DNA of 64,000 nucleotides from Paraburkholderia podalyriae (GCF_014397785.1 NZ_VZQQ01000004.1:186001-250000), one strand, 5' to 3'; shown: positions 36,248 to 46,197, numbered from the stretch's first letter. Notes: generated from the letters alone by a model not told the origin. Translations and numbers: made by a program.

Positions 36248-36294
36248 CTGCATCTCCATATCAATGCCGCCCTCGCGGCTCGACTACAATTTAA

Positions 36295-36311
36295 TATCAG
36301 GCACCCTGATA
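36295..36311. promoter_or_regulatory. MarR-type operator, site C (perfect palindrome)
   Basis: TATCAGGCACCCTGATA is a perfect 7-3-7 palindrome in the 169-bp gap between the hydratase-lyase (minus) and amidohydrolase (plus) genes. It is placed so that one bound repressor could shut both divergent promoters. Confidence 0.75.
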
Positions 36312-36416
36312 CGTAAAGTACAATATAGATGTCTTGGTACAAACCCCTAACCGCATGGCCGATCCGTTCAATCGCCGCATCGCGCTGTCAGCTTTGATTA
36401 CAGATAGGAGACACCA

Positions 36417-37298
36417 TTGAACATCGATCAACTCAAGGCCATCGACACCCACGTGCACGCCGAGGTGTCGTGCTGCCAACCGCCCGATCTGTTTGCAAAA
36501 GAATTCGATGAAGCCGCCGACAAATACTTCGGCACCGTGCTCAAACAAGGGCGCCGCCCGACCATTCCGGAAACGATCCAGCACTATCGTGAGCGCAATA
36601 TCGGCTTCGTGATGTTTACCGTCGACTGCGAAGCGAACATCGGGCGCCGTCGCATTTCGAACGAAGAGGTCGCGCAGTTCGCGCGGGATAACCCGGACAT
36701 CATGATCGCGTTCGCCAGCATCGATCCGCACAAAGGCAAGTTCGGCGCGCGCGAAGCGCGGCGGCTCATCGACGAGCACGGCGTGCGCGGTTTCAAGTTT
36801 CACCCCACGATGCAAGGCTTTTTCGCCAACGATCGCCTCGCATACCCGCTATACGAAGTGATTGCCGAGTACGGGCTGCCGGCGGTTTTTCACAGTGGAC
36901 ACTCGGGCATGGGCTCGGGCATGCGCGGCGGCGGCTTGCGCCTGAAGTATTCGGAGCCGATCTACCTCGACGATGTCGCCGCCGACTTTCCCGACATGAA
37001 GATCGTGATCGCGCATCCATCCTGGCCGTGGCAGGAGCAGGCGTTGTCGATCGCGCTGCACAAGCCGAACGTGTATATCGACCTGTCGGGCTGGTCACCG
37101 AAGTACTTTTCGCCCGAGCTGGTCAAGTATGCGAACACGCTGTTGCGCAACAAGGTGCTGTTCGCGTCCGACTTCCCGCTGATCCGCCCGGACCGCTGGC
37201 TCGAAGACTTCGACACGCTCGACATCAAGCCCGAGGTGAAGCCGCTCGTTCTGAAAGAGAACGCTGTCAGGTTGCTTGGCTTGCGGGCCGAGGCATGA
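36417..37298 (+). CDS. amidohydrolase-2 family hydrolase of the ferulate cluster
   Basis: The 293-residue protein starts at a TTG (36417) with AGGAG at 36405-36409; no in-frame ATG offers a better start. It has the amidohydrolase metal motif near the N-terminus (IDTHVHAE), then FKFHPTMQGFF, VFHSGHSGMGSGMRGGG, IAHPSWPWQEQAL and FASDFPLIRPDRW, consistent with a TIM-barrel metal enzyme of the gamma-resorcylate decarboxylase type. Rhodococcus CouO, a hydrolase of a beta-keto phenylpropanoyl-CoA, is one family precedent linked to hydroxycinnamates. Its role here is inferred from position, divergent from the hydratase-lyase gene under operator C. Confidence 0.8.
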   Translation: MNIDQLKAIDTHVHAEVSCCQPPDLFAKEFDEAADKYFGTVLKQGRRPTIPETIQHYRERNIGFVMFTVDCEANIGRRRISNEEVAQFARDNPDIMIAFASIDPHKGKFGAREARRLIDEHGVRGFKFHPTMQGFFANDRLAYPLYEVIAEYGLPAVFHSGHSGMGSGMRGGGLRLKYSEPIYLDDVAADFPDMKIVIAHPSWPWQEQALSIALHKPNVYIDLSGWSPKYFSPELVKYANTLLRNKVLFASDFPLIRPDRWLEDFDTLDIKPEVKPLVLKENAVRLLGLRAEA

Positions 37299-37368
37299 CG
37301 CAAGCGCGTCACGCATCAACGATGGCCCGGCGCCAGAACGCCGGGCCAACCGGTCCATCAACAGCGAC

Positions 37369-38598
37369 TTATCGTTTCGCGGCGTTCGAGCGGATCACGA
37401 GCAATGCGGTAATCGCCGCGATGATCGTCACCGGCACGCTCGCGCCGATAACGAGGGCGGAACTCTTTCCCATCGAAAGCAATTGCCCGGCGGCAACGGG
37501 GCCAACAATGGAACCGACGCGCCCCACCGCCACCGCGGCGCCGACACCCGTACCGCGTACGCTGGTCGGATAACTGGCGGCGGACAACGCATACAGCATC
37601 GACTGCGCCCCGACGACGCCCATGCCAGCAAACAGCACGGCAACCGATAGCGTCTCGATGCTAGCGACCTGAGATAGCGCAACCAATGCACCGACGATGC
37701 ACGCATAGATTGCCGTGACAGACAGCCCTTGCCTGAACCGGTCCATCAGCAGACCGATGCCCAGCACGCCGATCACACTGCCGACGTTGAAAAAGATCTG
37801 CGCGATTCCGGCCTGCGAACGGCTCATGCCGCGCCCCACGGTCAACGAAGGCAACCAGTTCAGCAGGAAGTAAAGAACGATCAGCGTGCAGAAGAAACTG
37901 ATCCAGATACCGATCGTCGCCGCGGCGCGACCCTCGCCGAACAGGACTTCGCGCGTCGAAAGGAGCGGCTTGTCCAACGTAGCCGATTCCCGCGACCCGG
38001 TGGCGAATTCGCGGGACTCGGGCAGCAGCATCATCAGCAGCGGAATGACGATCAGCGGTCCGGCGCCGCCCACGTAGAAGATATGACGCCACGCGGCGGC
38101 GCCCGCGCTCAGCACGGCGATCAACGCGGCCAGCGCGCCGCCGAGCGGCATACCGCAATACATGACGCTGACCGCTGTATTGCGGTGACGCGGATCGACC
38201 GCCTCGGAAGACAACGCGATCAGGTTCGGCATCGCGCCGCCGAGCCCGATGCCCGTCAGCACTCGCGCAATGAGCAGACTTTCGAAGCTCCAGACTTGCG
38301 CGGTCGCAATCGAGAAGATGCCGAATATCGCCATCGAGATCATCAGAACGCGCTTGCGGCCGATCCTGTCGGCAAGTCTGCCGCCGATCATGGCGCCCGG
38401 CAGAAGCCCGAACATGCCGGCGCTGAAAGCGAGCCCCAACTGGCTGACCGACAAGCCGAACTCGTGTGCCATGCGAGGCGCCGCAACGCCAGTGGACTGC
38501 AGATCGACACCCTCCAGTACCGCGACGAGAAAGCACAGTGCCAACGTTAATGCGGTACTCGAGCTTGCGGCACTCGACCGGTTCGCAATGCTTGACAT
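37369..38598 (-). CDS. MFS aromatic-acid:H+ symporter
   Basis: The 409-residue protein starts at the ATG at 38598 with AAGGAG upstream. It has 12 predicted membrane segments and the AAHS subfamily marks: an acidic residue in the first helix (FLVAVLEGVDLQSTGVAAP) and the loop-2 motif GGRLADRIGRKRVLM. It probably imports ferulate or related acids. Its stop is convergent with the amidohydrolase gene. It is divergent from the MarR-type regulator gene, and operator sites D and E lie in the gap. A C-terminal copy of it survives at 28606-28779. Confidence 0.92.
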   Translation of the reverse strand: MSSIANRSSAASSSTALTLALCFLVAVLEGVDLQSTGVAAPRMAHEFGLSVSQLGLAFSAGMFGLLPGAMIGGRLADRIGRKRVLMISMAIFGIFSIATAQVWSFESLLIARVLTGIGLGGAMPNLIALSSEAVDPRHRNTAVSVMYCGMPLGGALAALIAVLSAGAAAWRHIFYVGGAGPLIVIPLLMMLLPESREFATGSRESATLDKPLLSTREVLFGEGRAAATIGIWISFFCTLIVLYFLLNWLPSLTVGRGMSRSQAGIAQIFFNVGSVIGVLGIGLLMDRFRQGLSVTAIYACIVGALVALSQVASIETLSVAVLFAGMGVVGAQSMLYALSAASYPTSVRGTGVGAAVAVGRVGSIVGPVAAGQLLSMGKSSALVIGASVPVTIIAAITALLVIRSNAAKR

Positions 38599-38758
38599 GA
38601 CGTCTCCTTCACCATTTTGATTGAATCGCCAGCGGCGGCCTGCGCTTCGTTCTTCGACGAAGCGGTCCCGGGAAGGAGAAGATTTCTGACAGTGGTGATC
38701 TTGCGTCACTTATCAGAGTCCTTCCCAAAGCGTCCCTCGGAATCCACGATGAGTCTAG

Positions 38759-38775
38759 TCTCAGGGTTCCTGATA
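38759..38775. promoter_or_regulatory. MarR-type operator, site D
   Basis: TCTCAGGGTTCCTGATA matches TATCAGG-N3-CCTGATA with one mismatch. It lies in the divergent gap between the MFS gene (start 38598) and the MarR gene (start 38827). A further lone half-site, TATCAG, is at 38711. Confidence 0.65.
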
Positions 38776-38809
38776 TTGAAAGTAGAATATGATATGCCTG
38801 GTAGAAACA

Positions 38810-38826
38810 CCTAAGGCAACCTGATA
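38810..38826. promoter_or_regulatory. MarR-type operator, site E, abutting the regulator start codon
   Basis: CCTAAGGCAACCTGATA has a perfect right half and a degenerate left half, and ends exactly at the base before the ATG of the MarR-type gene. Binding here would block transcription or early elongation of the regulator gene, which suggests autoregulation. Confidence 0.55.
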
Positions 38827-39312
38827 ATGATCAAGACAATGGAGAAGCGGCGAACGCCCCCTGCCAAACAGGCCGGTTCAACGAGAACCGGTGCGCCACC
38901 TGCCCGCGTTTCCTATCTGGTCGGCCAGTTGGACCGATTGCTCAAACGTAGTCTTATCGATGTGCTCGGCGAATTCGGGCTGACCTTGCCTCAATTCACT
39001 GCGCTGTCCGTGATCAGCGCCAGCGGCGCGATGACTAACGCGAAGCTTGCCGAACGCTCGTTCATCACACCGCAGTCGGCCAACGAGGTAGTCAAGACAA
39101 TGGAAGCAAACGGTTGGGTCGGACGCGTTGGGCATCCTACCCACGGTCGACTGATTCATCTGTTTCTGACCGACGAGGGGCGTCGGGTACTGCGGGAATG
39201 CGATTCGGCAATCGACGCGCTCGAGGCGTCCATGCTGGACGGATTGACGGAAATCCCGGTCGATACGCTGCGCAAGGTGCTGCAGCGATGTGTGTCGAAT
39301 CTGCGCGCTTGA
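38827..39312 (+). CDS. MarR-family regulator of the ferulate genes
   Basis: The 161-residue protein has a winged helix-turn-helix of MarR type: LTLPQFTALSVISASGAMTN, then LAERSFITPQSANEVVKTME as the recognition region and HGRLIHLFLTDEGRRVL as the wing. Known regulators of hydroxycinnamate catabolism (FerR, CouR) are MarR proteins released from DNA by feruloyl- or coumaroyl-CoA, so this is the likely reader of sites A-E. The start is uncertain: the ATG at 38827 has only a weak AAGG ten bases upstream, and an ATG at 38839 is an alternative. Confidence 0.9.
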   Translation: MIKTMEKRRTPPAKQAGSTRTGAPPARVSYLVGQLDRLLKRSLIDVLGEFGLTLPQFTALSVISASGAMTNAKLAERSFITPQSANEVVKTMEANGWVGRVGHPTHGRLIHLFLTDEGRRVLRECDSAIDALEASMLDGLTEIPVDTLRKVLQRCVSNLRA

Positions 39313-39518
39313 CAGACCTTCCCAATGGCAGAAGAGTCGCGCTCGAATAGAACGTGACGCTTGTTTGCTCAGTGAAATCCCTGGTCGGCATTTAGCCGCG
39401 TATTACCTGTCCCACTGCGTCGATCGCTATATTGCTTCATGACGGCCGCCGCCTTGCGCACACCGCGACAGCGCGGCCGCCTCGCCATTTCCCCACCCGA
39501 TTCGACAGGAAACGAAGC

Positions 39519-40097
39519 ATGTCAAAGCGCATTCTTATCATCGCCGGCGATTTCGTCGAAGACTATGAGCTGATGGTGCCGTTTCAGGCGCTCGCGGCAG
39601 TCGGACATACGGTGCACGTCGTCGCGCCCGACAAGCGCGCGGGCGACGCGATTCGCACCGCGATCCACGACTTCGAAGGCGATCAGACCTATACGGAGAA
39701 ACGCGGCCATAACTTCACGTTGAACGCCGATTTCGCTTCGGTGAATCCCGCGGCCTACGACGCGCTGCTCGTGCCCGGCGGGCGCGCCCCTGAATATCTG
39801 CGGCTCAACGACAAGGTGATCGACTGGGTGCGCCAATTCGCCGAAGCGAAGAAGCCGATTGCCGCCGTCTGCCACGGCGCGCAATTGCTGGCCGCGGCGG
39901 GTGTGATCGAAGGCCGGCGCATCTCGGCGTATCCGGCCTGCGCGCCCGAAGTCAAGCTCGCGGGCGCGCAATACGTGGCGCTCGACTGGCCTGACGCCAT
40001 CACCGACGAGAACTTCGTCACCGCGCCCGCGTGGACATCGCACGTGAACTGGCTCGCGCAGTTCCTCGCGCTGCTCGGCACGCGCATCGAGCATTGA
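39519..40097 (+). CDS. DJ-1/PfpI family protein
   Basis: The 192-residue protein starts at the ATG at 39519, preceded by AGGAAACGAAGC. It has the DJ-1/PfpI fold: [19 protein letters not shown] at the N-terminus with the acidic residue of the active site, [16 protein letters not shown] in the middle and the nucleophile elbow [16 protein letters not shown] with the reactive Cys. Members act as glyoxalases, deglycases, or stress chaperones; the sequence alone does not decide. The gene stands alone and is followed at 4 bp by a strong hairpin. Confidence 0.92.
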   Translation: MSKRILIIAGDFVEDYELMVPFQALAAVGHTVHVVAPDKRAGDAIRTAIHDFEGDQTYTEKRGHNFTLNADFASVNPAAYDALLVPGGRAPEYLRLNDKVIDWVRQFAEAKKPIAAVCHGAQLLAAAGVIEGRRISAYPACAPEVKLAGAQYVALDWPDAITDENFVTAPAWTSHVNWLAQFLALLGTRIEH

Positions 40098-40100
40098 CGA

Positions 40101-40139
40101 GCGATGGATGCCTGCCGGTGCACGGCAGGCATCCATCGC
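40101..40139. terminator. perfect 17-bp hairpin after the PfpI gene
   Basis: Arms GCGATGGATGCCTGCCG (40101-40117) and its exact complement (40123-40139) enclose a five-base loop GTGCA. The hairpin begins four bases after the PfpI stop. It is very stable but lacks a T-tract on either side, so it may protect the 3' end of the mRNA or act as a two-way terminator. Confidence 0.65.
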
Positions 40140-40252
40140 CGGCGAGGACGTGCCCGCGACCAACCGTGTTACGCTCGATCACGACAGCATCGGCGCCCGC
40201 ACGGCGCGCTTCGCGTCCCGCGACGTCACCATTTGCTAGAAGGGCAGACCGT

Positions 40253-40591
40253 ATGTGCAACGTCTATGTCAACGCTGATCCGATCCTCTACGAGTCGCGT
40301 ACGCGCGCTCTGCGCATTCATGGCGTCGTGACTACGGTGAGGCTCGAAAATCTGTTCTGGGACGTGCTTCGGGAAATCGCCAACCGCGAGAGCATGACGA
40401 CGACCCAGTTCGTCGTGAAGCTCCACGACGAACTGGTCGCCTCGCGCGGCGAAGAGCCGTTGAATTTCGCGTCGTTTTTGCGCGTTTGCTGTTTGCGCTA
40501 TCTGTCGACGAGCGCCGCGCGCGACGAGGCCGCCGGCGACGTGCCGCGCAACGCCCCGTTTCAACCCAGAGTCGTGAAGACGGCTGTTTGA
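40253..40591 (+). CDS. ribbon-helix-helix domain protein
   Basis: The 112-residue protein has a ribbon-helix-helix pattern of the RHH_4 type in residues 18-75: a beta strand in SRTRALRIHGVVTTVRLENL, then the helices FWDVLREIANRE and TTTQFVVKLHDELVAS. Such proteins bind DNA as dimers or are small regulators of unknown target. The N-terminus (CNVYVNADPILYE) is conserved-looking and the C-terminus variable. It is convergent with the MFS exporter gene. No toxin-like partner is adjacent. Confidence 0.8.
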   Translation: MCNVYVNADPILYESRTRALRIHGVVTTVRLENLFWDVLREIANRESMTTTQFVVKLHDELVASRGEEPLNFASFLRVCCLRYLSTSAARDEAAGDVPRNAPFQPRVVKTAV

Positions 40592-40605
40592 CGGATTGCG
40601 TTGCG

Positions 40606-41844
40606 TCAGTCAGCCGACGCGTCGCAGGCGCAATCAACAGAAGATGCCGTGGCGGGTCGTTCCAACACAGCAAGCCGTTGCAGTGTCACGAGGCCCAGTA
40701 GCGCGAGTCCGAGTCCCAGCGTGAAATCAGCGTGAACTCCCGCACGGTCGACGATGGTGCCCCCCACTGCCGAGCCCACGGCGATCGCCACCTGGATGAT
40801 GCTGACGAACATGGCCGACCCCGCTTCGGGCAAGTCTGTCGTGCCGCGTTGAATCCACACGCTAAAGCAAAGCGGAAGCGCTCCGAACGCGACTCCCCAA
40901 AGCAGCATCCCCACCGTCTCGCCGATCGGCGAATGTTCAAGCAGCAACATCGAAGACATCGCACCCAATAGCAGCAGAACCATCGCGGCAACGGATTTCT
41001 TCAGATGGTCCGAAATCGTCACCGACGTCAACGCATTGGAGAAGAACCCAATCAGACCGAATCCGAACAGCAACAGCGTGATGGCACTCAACGAGAAGTC
41101 GTGCTCGAGCAACGGAGCAATGTACGTGTAGGTCGAGAAATGCGCGCCGAAGACGAGCGCGACCATCACCATGCTCAACCTCGTGTGAGGCCGGCCAAGC
41201 AAGGTTTTGAAATCGGCGATCCGTAACGCCGATGCCGACGGCAACGAAGGCACGAGGAACGCCTGCGCCAGTAACGCGAGCGACACGAGCCCCGCGGTGG
41301 CGGCGAACGCCATACGCCACGATGCAAACGACGCGATGAACGTGCCGAGCGGCACGCCGATCACGGTTGCGCAGGTCACGCCGGTCAGAATGGTCGCGGT
41401 CGCTTTGGCAGCGTCCTTTGCCTGCACGAGTCGCGGAGCGGCGGCCGTCGCCAGAGTCCAGAAGCCCCCTAACGCGCCACCGAGCAACGCCCGTCCTACC
41501 AGCATGACCGCCAGGCTCGGTGCGATTGCGCACACCACGTTCGCGATCAGCAGTACCGCGGTGAGCAGCAGAAAAACGTAGCGCCGGTCCATGCGGCCCG
41601 CGCCGACTATCAGCGTCGGCGCCAGGATGGCCGCCATCACGCCCGGCGTGGTGACCATCAGACCGGCGACACCGGTCGACACGCCAAGGTCCTGTGCGAT
41701 TTGCGGCAACAGCCCGACAGGCAAAAACTCGGCCGTGACGAATGCGAATGCGCTCACCGCTACAGCGATGACGGATAGCCACTGGGCGGCCGATGTTGAA
41801 TTTTCTTGCAGGGATGCTGGAGTCGTAGGTGTATCGATGTGCAT
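40606..41844 (-). CDS. MFS exporter, DHA1 type
   Basis: The 412-residue protein has 12 predicted membrane segments. Early blocks SAFAFVTAEFLPVGLLPQIA and GLMVTTPGVMAAILAPTLIV resemble the AraJ/YdhP/sugar-efflux branch of drug:H+ antiporters, and DRRYVFLLLTAVLLIANVVC stands at the loop-2 position. The C-terminal tail is Cys/Ala/Asp-rich and soluble. The substrate is unknown. The gene is single; its 190-bp upstream gap shows nothing distinctive. Confidence 0.88.
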   Translation of the reverse strand: MHIDTPTTPASLQENSTSAAQWLSVIAVAVSAFAFVTAEFLPVGLLPQIAQDLGVSTGVAGLMVTTPGVMAAILAPTLIVGAGRMDRRYVFLLLTAVLLIANVVCAIAPSLAVMLVGRALLGGALGGFWTLATAAAPRLVQAKDAAKATATILTGVTCATVIGVPLGTFIASFASWRMAFAATAGLVSLALLAQAFLVPSLPSASALRIADFKTLLGRPHTRLSMVMVALVFGAHFSTYTYIAPLLEHDFSLSAITLLLFGFGLIGFFSNALTSVTISDHLKKSVAAMVLLLLGAMSSMLLLEHSPIGETVGMLLWGVAFGALPLCFSVWIQRGTTDLPEAGSAMFVSIIQVAIAVGSAVGGTIVDRAGVHADFTLGLGLALLGLVTLQRLAVLERPATASSVDCACDASAD

Positions 41845-42036
41845 GATGCCCCAGATGTCAGGTTGAAGTCTGACACTTTAGGCGGGGTCTCACGTCGGAA
41901 AAAGAGTCGTCCGCTGAAAAGACTAGCTAACGTGGCTGAACAATGCGCGTTGTTCACGGCCGCGTCGTATCGCAGCGTTGGCGCGGCATGCGTGCCGCGC
42001 CATGAGCCTGGAGCGAAGCGCCAATGCGCGCGTGCA

Positions 42037-42921
42037 TCATTCGAGGCGCTGCACCGCGAACACGAGCCCGTGCTCCTCGTTGACGATGTGCCGTCGATAG
42101 CGATCGGGAAGCAACGCGCTGACGGCTTGCCACACGGGCAGCGCAAGATGCCCGATGTCTTCCACCACGACCCAGCCGCCTCGCCTGACCTTTTTCAGCC
42201 CGAAGATCAGCGTCTGGATGTTGGCATTCGGAGAATGCAGACCGTCGTCGATGATCACGTCGCATTCGCCGTCCACCGATCGCGCGAGCTGCTCGAAAGT
42301 GACGGGCTCGGTCTGGTCGACGAAGAACGTCTCGATGCGCTCCTCCTGGAAGAGGACCCGGCGGTCGATGTCCGCGCCATAGATCCGCGCGAAAGGCAGA
42401 AAGTCCCTGAACGCCCTGAGCGATCCGCCAGGCTTGCCCGCGACCATATACGAAACGGTGTCGGAATGTTGGGTCCCGATGCCGATTTCGATCACCGAGC
42501 GCATGGCTTCGCGATTCGCAAGGATCGCGCCGTACAGGTGGTGGTAGCTGTGGTGGTTCGACTTGTCGCTGCCTTGAGCGTCGAAGTGCTGCTTGAGCGC
42601 ATTCGCGGCCTGCCGTTGTTCGTCGGTGGCCGGAAAGTCGGCGATTTCCGTGACGGGCGTCTTTGGCTTTCCGACGGAGGCCGCCAGCTCGCTCAACAGG
42701 GGAATCGTCTCGTTGATCGCCTGGACCGTGAGCTTCGACCGGGCCTTGTAGCTGCCTTCGCTGTACGGAATGAATTGCGGGAAGGTGCGCAGCACGTTCA
42801 GCACGCTGAAGTTGCTGAGCCTGCGCTGGGCGGCGCGCGCGTAATGATCGACGAGCGCGAAAGGCGCACTGTGGGAATTGCTGCGGAAGCGGGACTCGGT
42901 GCTGGCGACGGTATCACGCAT
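42037..42921 (-). CDS. class I SAM-dependent methyltransferase
   Basis: The 294-residue protein has the SAM-binding glycine motif VIEIGIGTQ at about residue 140, the acidic residue ending strand 2 (YGADIDRRVLF) and DVIIDDGLHSPNANIQTLIF with metal-site acidic residues. The segment SDKSNHHSYHHLYGAIL just before motif I is the pattern of sugar O-methyltransferases of the MycE/TylF-like group. The acceptor cannot be read from the sequence. The gene is isolated, without glycosyltransferase neighbours. Confidence 0.82.
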   Translation of the reverse strand: MRDTVASTESRFRSNSHSAPFALVDHYARAAQRRLSNFSVLNVLRTFPQFIPYSEGSYKARSKLTVQAINETIPLLSELAASVGKPKTPVTEIADFPATDEQRQAANALKQHFDAQGSDKSNHHSYHHLYGAILANREAMRSVIEIGIGTQHSDTVSYMVAGKPGGSLRAFRDFLPFARIYGADIDRRVLFQEERIETFFVDQTEPVTFEQLARSVDGECDVIIDDGLHSPNANIQTLIFGLKKVRRGGWVVVEDIGHLALPVWQAVSALLPDRYRRHIVNEEHGLVFAVQRLE

Positions 42922-43628
42922 AGTCGACCTCCTTCAGTCGGGTAATCGTGTCGTGCATGGAGTAGCAAGCCGTATGAGAATTCACGCAAGGCTCGACCAT
43001 GAACTACTTCGTCGCCCGGCGCAAGCCCTTGCATGTTCCGGGCCAACATGACAGCGGCATTGCGACGACCGCGTGAAGTACAGGCAGCTTTCGCTAAGCG
43101 AGTAAAACACAGCTGCAGAGAAAGAGTCACTGGCAAGTTAGTAAAGACCATGTCGGTCTCGAGTCGACAAATCGGAAAATTCAGGCGCTTGCGTGCGAAA
43201 TCGTCTCGTCTTGCAATCTGCGCTCAGTAACATATGCTCCTTGTCAGAGCGCTTCTCAGGTCCTTTTTCCGGGACCACGGTGCAAACGGTCGTCCACAGG
43301 CGCGAGGCGGTCCTACAAAGCAAAACAGCGCCGTCGCAGCGCGCCTGACGTCTGTCCGTTCGCCCCGGGGTCGATGCTGTGTGGGCGGCACCATCTTGAG
43401 AGCCGAGATATCACGCGCAACGAAACCCGTTTTGCGCATACCGGTGACGAGCGCGACCTTGTTTGGCTTTCCTGAGTTTCTGTCACCGACGCTTTTGTGA
43501 CGTGCGCCGCTCACAGGTGGGTCAGCGGCGTAAGCGGCAATGGCGCCGACCGTACGTGTGAATGTCGCGCTCATGCGGCTCGAATCGAGCCAGTTCAGGC
43601 GAGCGTCAATGTACAAGGAGTGTTGTCG
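42922..43628 (+). other. 707-bp intergenic region upstream of nagF
   Basis: The gap separates the methyltransferase start (minus) from nagF (plus) and must hold both promoters. Open frames inside it have poor codon use and no ribosome sites. GAGACCGACATGGTCTTT (minus strand, about 43145-43162) is an imperfect inverted repeat of GACC/GGTC halves and could be a GntR-type site, but the match is weak. No nagR-like regulator gene is present. Confidence 0.4.
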
Positions 43629-46175
43629 ATGAAAGCTCCTCACCGTCCTCTGCGCGTCGAGTTGATTGCGCCGCTCTCGGGCGTACTGATTCCTCTCGAC
43701 AGCGTGCCCGATCCGGTCTTCGCCCAGAAGATGGTCGGCGATGGCGTGTCGATCGATCCGACTTCGGATGAACTGCTATCGCCGCTCGCGGGCAAGGTCA
43801 CGCAACTCCATAGCTCCGGCCATGCGATAACGATCACGGGCGACAACGGTCTGCAAGTGCTGCTGCACATCGGACTCGACACCGTGTTGCTGCGCGGCGA
43901 GGGGTTCATGCCGCTGGTCAAGGAAGCCGACGCCGTCGTCGTGGGCACGCCGCTGATCCGCTTCGACCCGATCGTCGTCGGCGCAAAAGCAACCAGCCTG
44001 CTCACGCAGATGGTGATCGCCAACGGCGATCTCGTCACGCGCTACGTTCCCGCGAACGGGCTCGTCGTTGCCGGCACCGACGTCGCGCTGTACGTCGAAC
44101 TGGTCGGCAGCATCGAGGGCAAGGATACGGCCAGCGTCACCGGCACGATCCTCTCGGATGAGATCACGCTGCCGAATCCGGCGGGCCTGCATGCACGACC
44201 CGCCGCTGTCGTCGCGGTCGAAGCGAAGAAATACAAGTCGGAGATTCGGCTGCTGCGGGGCGACGCCAGTGCAAATGCGAAGTCCGTCGTCGCGATCATG
44301 GGGCTCGCCACGCAGTTCGGCGACAAGCTGCGCGTCGAGGCCCGCGGTCCCGACGCGGCAGAGGCGGCCGGCATCGTCGCGCGTCTGCTTGCCGAGGGAT
44401 CGGGCGAAAAGCCCGGTGATGCGCCCGCACCCGCGGCGGCTGCGCCAACCGCACCGGCTGCGCCGGCGCCAGCGCAAAGCCAGGCGGCTGCCGCCGACAC
44501 CGACGAATTCATAGGCGTATCCGCTTCGCCAGGGCTTTCGGTCGGCAGGATCGCGCAGTTCCGCCAGCAGGTCATCGAGGTCAAGGAAGCGGGTGAGTCG
44601 CCGCAACGCGAACGGGCGCAACTCGAAGCGGCCCAACATCAGGCGCGCCAGCAGATCGAATCGCTGAAGGCGACGCTCACCGATCCGTCGAAAGCGCAGA
44701 TTCTCGACGCGCATCTCGAGCTGCTGGACGATCCGGACCTGATCGACGCCGCGATCGGTCACATCAGCGCAGGAAAGAGCGCGGGATTCGCGTGGCGCGA
44801 CGCATTCCAGAAGCAGGCAAGCACGCTCGACAAGCTCGACAACCCGCTGCTGCGCGAACGCGCCGGCGACATACGCGACGTCGGCCGCCGTGTGCTCGCG
44901 CTACTCGCCGGCGTGAAGCAGGCGCAGATCGACGTGCCGGACGAGTCGATCCTGATTGCCGAGGAACTCTCACCGTCCGATACCACGTCGCTCGATCGCA
45001 GCAAGGTGCTCGGCTTTTGCACGACGACCGGCGGCGCGACGAGCCACGTCGCGATCCTCGCGCGCTCGCTTGGCATTCCAGCGATTTGCGGTATCGACGC
45101 GCGCGCGCTGCAACTCGCCGACGGTACGCCCGTCGTGCTCGACGGTTCGCGCGGCAGCTTGCGGCGCAACCCGAGCGCCGACGAACTCGAGAAGGCGCGC
45201 GAACGCATCAGGCGCCAGGCCATCAAACGCGAAGACGACAAGCTCGCGGCAAGCAAGCTCGCGATCACGGCCGACGGCCATCGCGTCGAAGTCGTCGCGA
45301 ACATCCGCAATGCGCAGGAAGCGCGCGACGCGGTAGCGGCCGGCGCCGAAGGCGTGGGTCTGTTGCGCTCCGAGTTCCTGTTCGACGCACGAGACACCGC
45401 GCCTACCGAGGACGAACAGGCCGCCGAATATTGCGCGGTCGCGCAAGCGCTTGGCCGCGAGCGTCCGCTGGTGGTCCGCACGCTCGACGTCGGCGGCGAC
45501 AAACCGCTGTCGTATCTGCCCCTGCCGAAGGAAGACAACCCGTTTCTTGGCCTGCGGGGTGTGCGCGTGAGTCTGGAGCGTCCCGACATCTTCCGCACGC
45601 AACTGCGCGCGATCCTGCGCGCGGCGCCGCTTGGTTTTCTGCACGTGATGTTCCCGATGATCGCCACCATCGACGAAGTGCGGGCGGCGCGCAAGATCCT
45701 GCTCGACGAAGCCGGCGATCGCGCGGCGAGCGTGAAGGTGGGCGTGATGATCGAAGTCCCGGCCGCCGCGCTGATCGCCGAGCCGCTCGCACGCGAAGTC
45801 GATTTCTTCTCGATCGGCACGAATGACCTCACGCAATACACGCTCGCAATGGACCGTGGCCATCCGCAGCTTGCGAAGCAGGCCGACGCGCTGCATCCGG
45901 CGGTGTTGCGTCTGATCGGCATGACGGTCGACGGTGCGCATAAGCACGGCAAATGGGTCGGCATTTGTGGCGGCATCGCGTCCGATGCGATGGCGGTGCC
46001 GGTGCTCGTGGGCCTCGGCATCGACGAGCTTTCGGTGAGCATCCCCGCGGTCGGTTCGATCAAGGCCCAGCTTGCACGGGTGACGACCGACGAAGCAAAG
46101 AAACTCGCCGCCGAGGTGCTGCGTCTGGGCACCGCCGCCGAAGTCCGCGCGCATCTGTCGCGCTTTGCCGAATGA
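43629..46175 (+). CDS. nagF: fused PTS EIIA(Glc)-HPr-EI phosphotransferase
   Basis: The 848-residue protein starts at the ATG at 43629 with AAGGAG at 43614-43619. Residues 1-155 are a glucose-type EIIA (active His in [17 protein letters not shown]), about 175-260 an HPr (active His in [19 protein letters not shown]), then an Ala/Pro linker and EI from about residue 295 (phospho-His in [23 protein letters not shown] site [20 protein letters not shown]). It carries phosphate from PEP to the EIIB of the next gene. The nagF/nagE pair is known for GlcNAc uptake in Cupriavidus and relatives. Here no nagA, nagB or nagR lies beside it. Confidence 0.93.
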   Translation: MKAPHRPLRVELIAPLSGVLIPLDSVPDPVFAQKMVGDGVSIDPTSDELLSPLAGKVTQLHSSGHAITITGDNGLQVLLHIGLDTVLLRGEGFMPLVKEADAVVVGTPLIRFDPIVVGAKATSLLTQMVIANGDLVTRYVPANGLVVAGTDVALYVELVGSIEGKDTASVTGTILSDEITLPNPAGLHARPAAVVAVEAKKYKSEIRLLRGDASANAKSVVAIMGLATQFGDKLRVEARGPDAAEAAGIVARLLAEGSGEKPGDAPAPAAAAPTAPAAPAPAQSQAAAADTDEFIGVSASPGLSVGRIAQFRQQVIEVKEAGESPQRERAQLEAAQHQARQQIESLKATLTDPSKAQILDAHLELLDDPDLIDAAIGHISAGKSAGFAWRDAFQKQASTLDKLDNPLLRERAGDIRDVGRRVLALLAGVKQAQIDVPDESILIAEELSPSDTTSLDRSKVLGFCTTTGGATSHVAILARSLGIPAICGIDARALQLADGTPVVLDGSRGSLRRNPSADELEKARERIRRQAIKREDDKLAASKLAITADGHRVEVVANIRNAQEARDAVAAGAEGVGLLRSEFLFDARDTAPTEDEQAAEYCAVAQALGRERPLVVRTLDVGGDKPLSYLPLPKEDNPFLGLRGVRVSLERPDIFRTQLRAILRAAPLGFLHVMFPMIATIDEVRAARKILLDEAGDRAASVKVGVMIEVPAAALIAEPLAREVDFFSIGTNDLTQYTLAMDRGHPQLAKQADALHPAVLRLIGMTVDGAHKHGKWVGICGGIASDAMAVPVLVGLGIDELSVSIPAVGSIKAQLARVTTDEAKKLAAEVLRLGTAAEVRAHLSRFAE

Positions 46176-46197
46176 GCGGATCAACAGGAGATCAGCC

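Noticed and set aside
43224..43643. 139-residue open frame on the minus strand upstream of nagF
   Set aside because: Composition is irregular, it overlaps the nagF start, and it has no ribosome site or recognisable domain.
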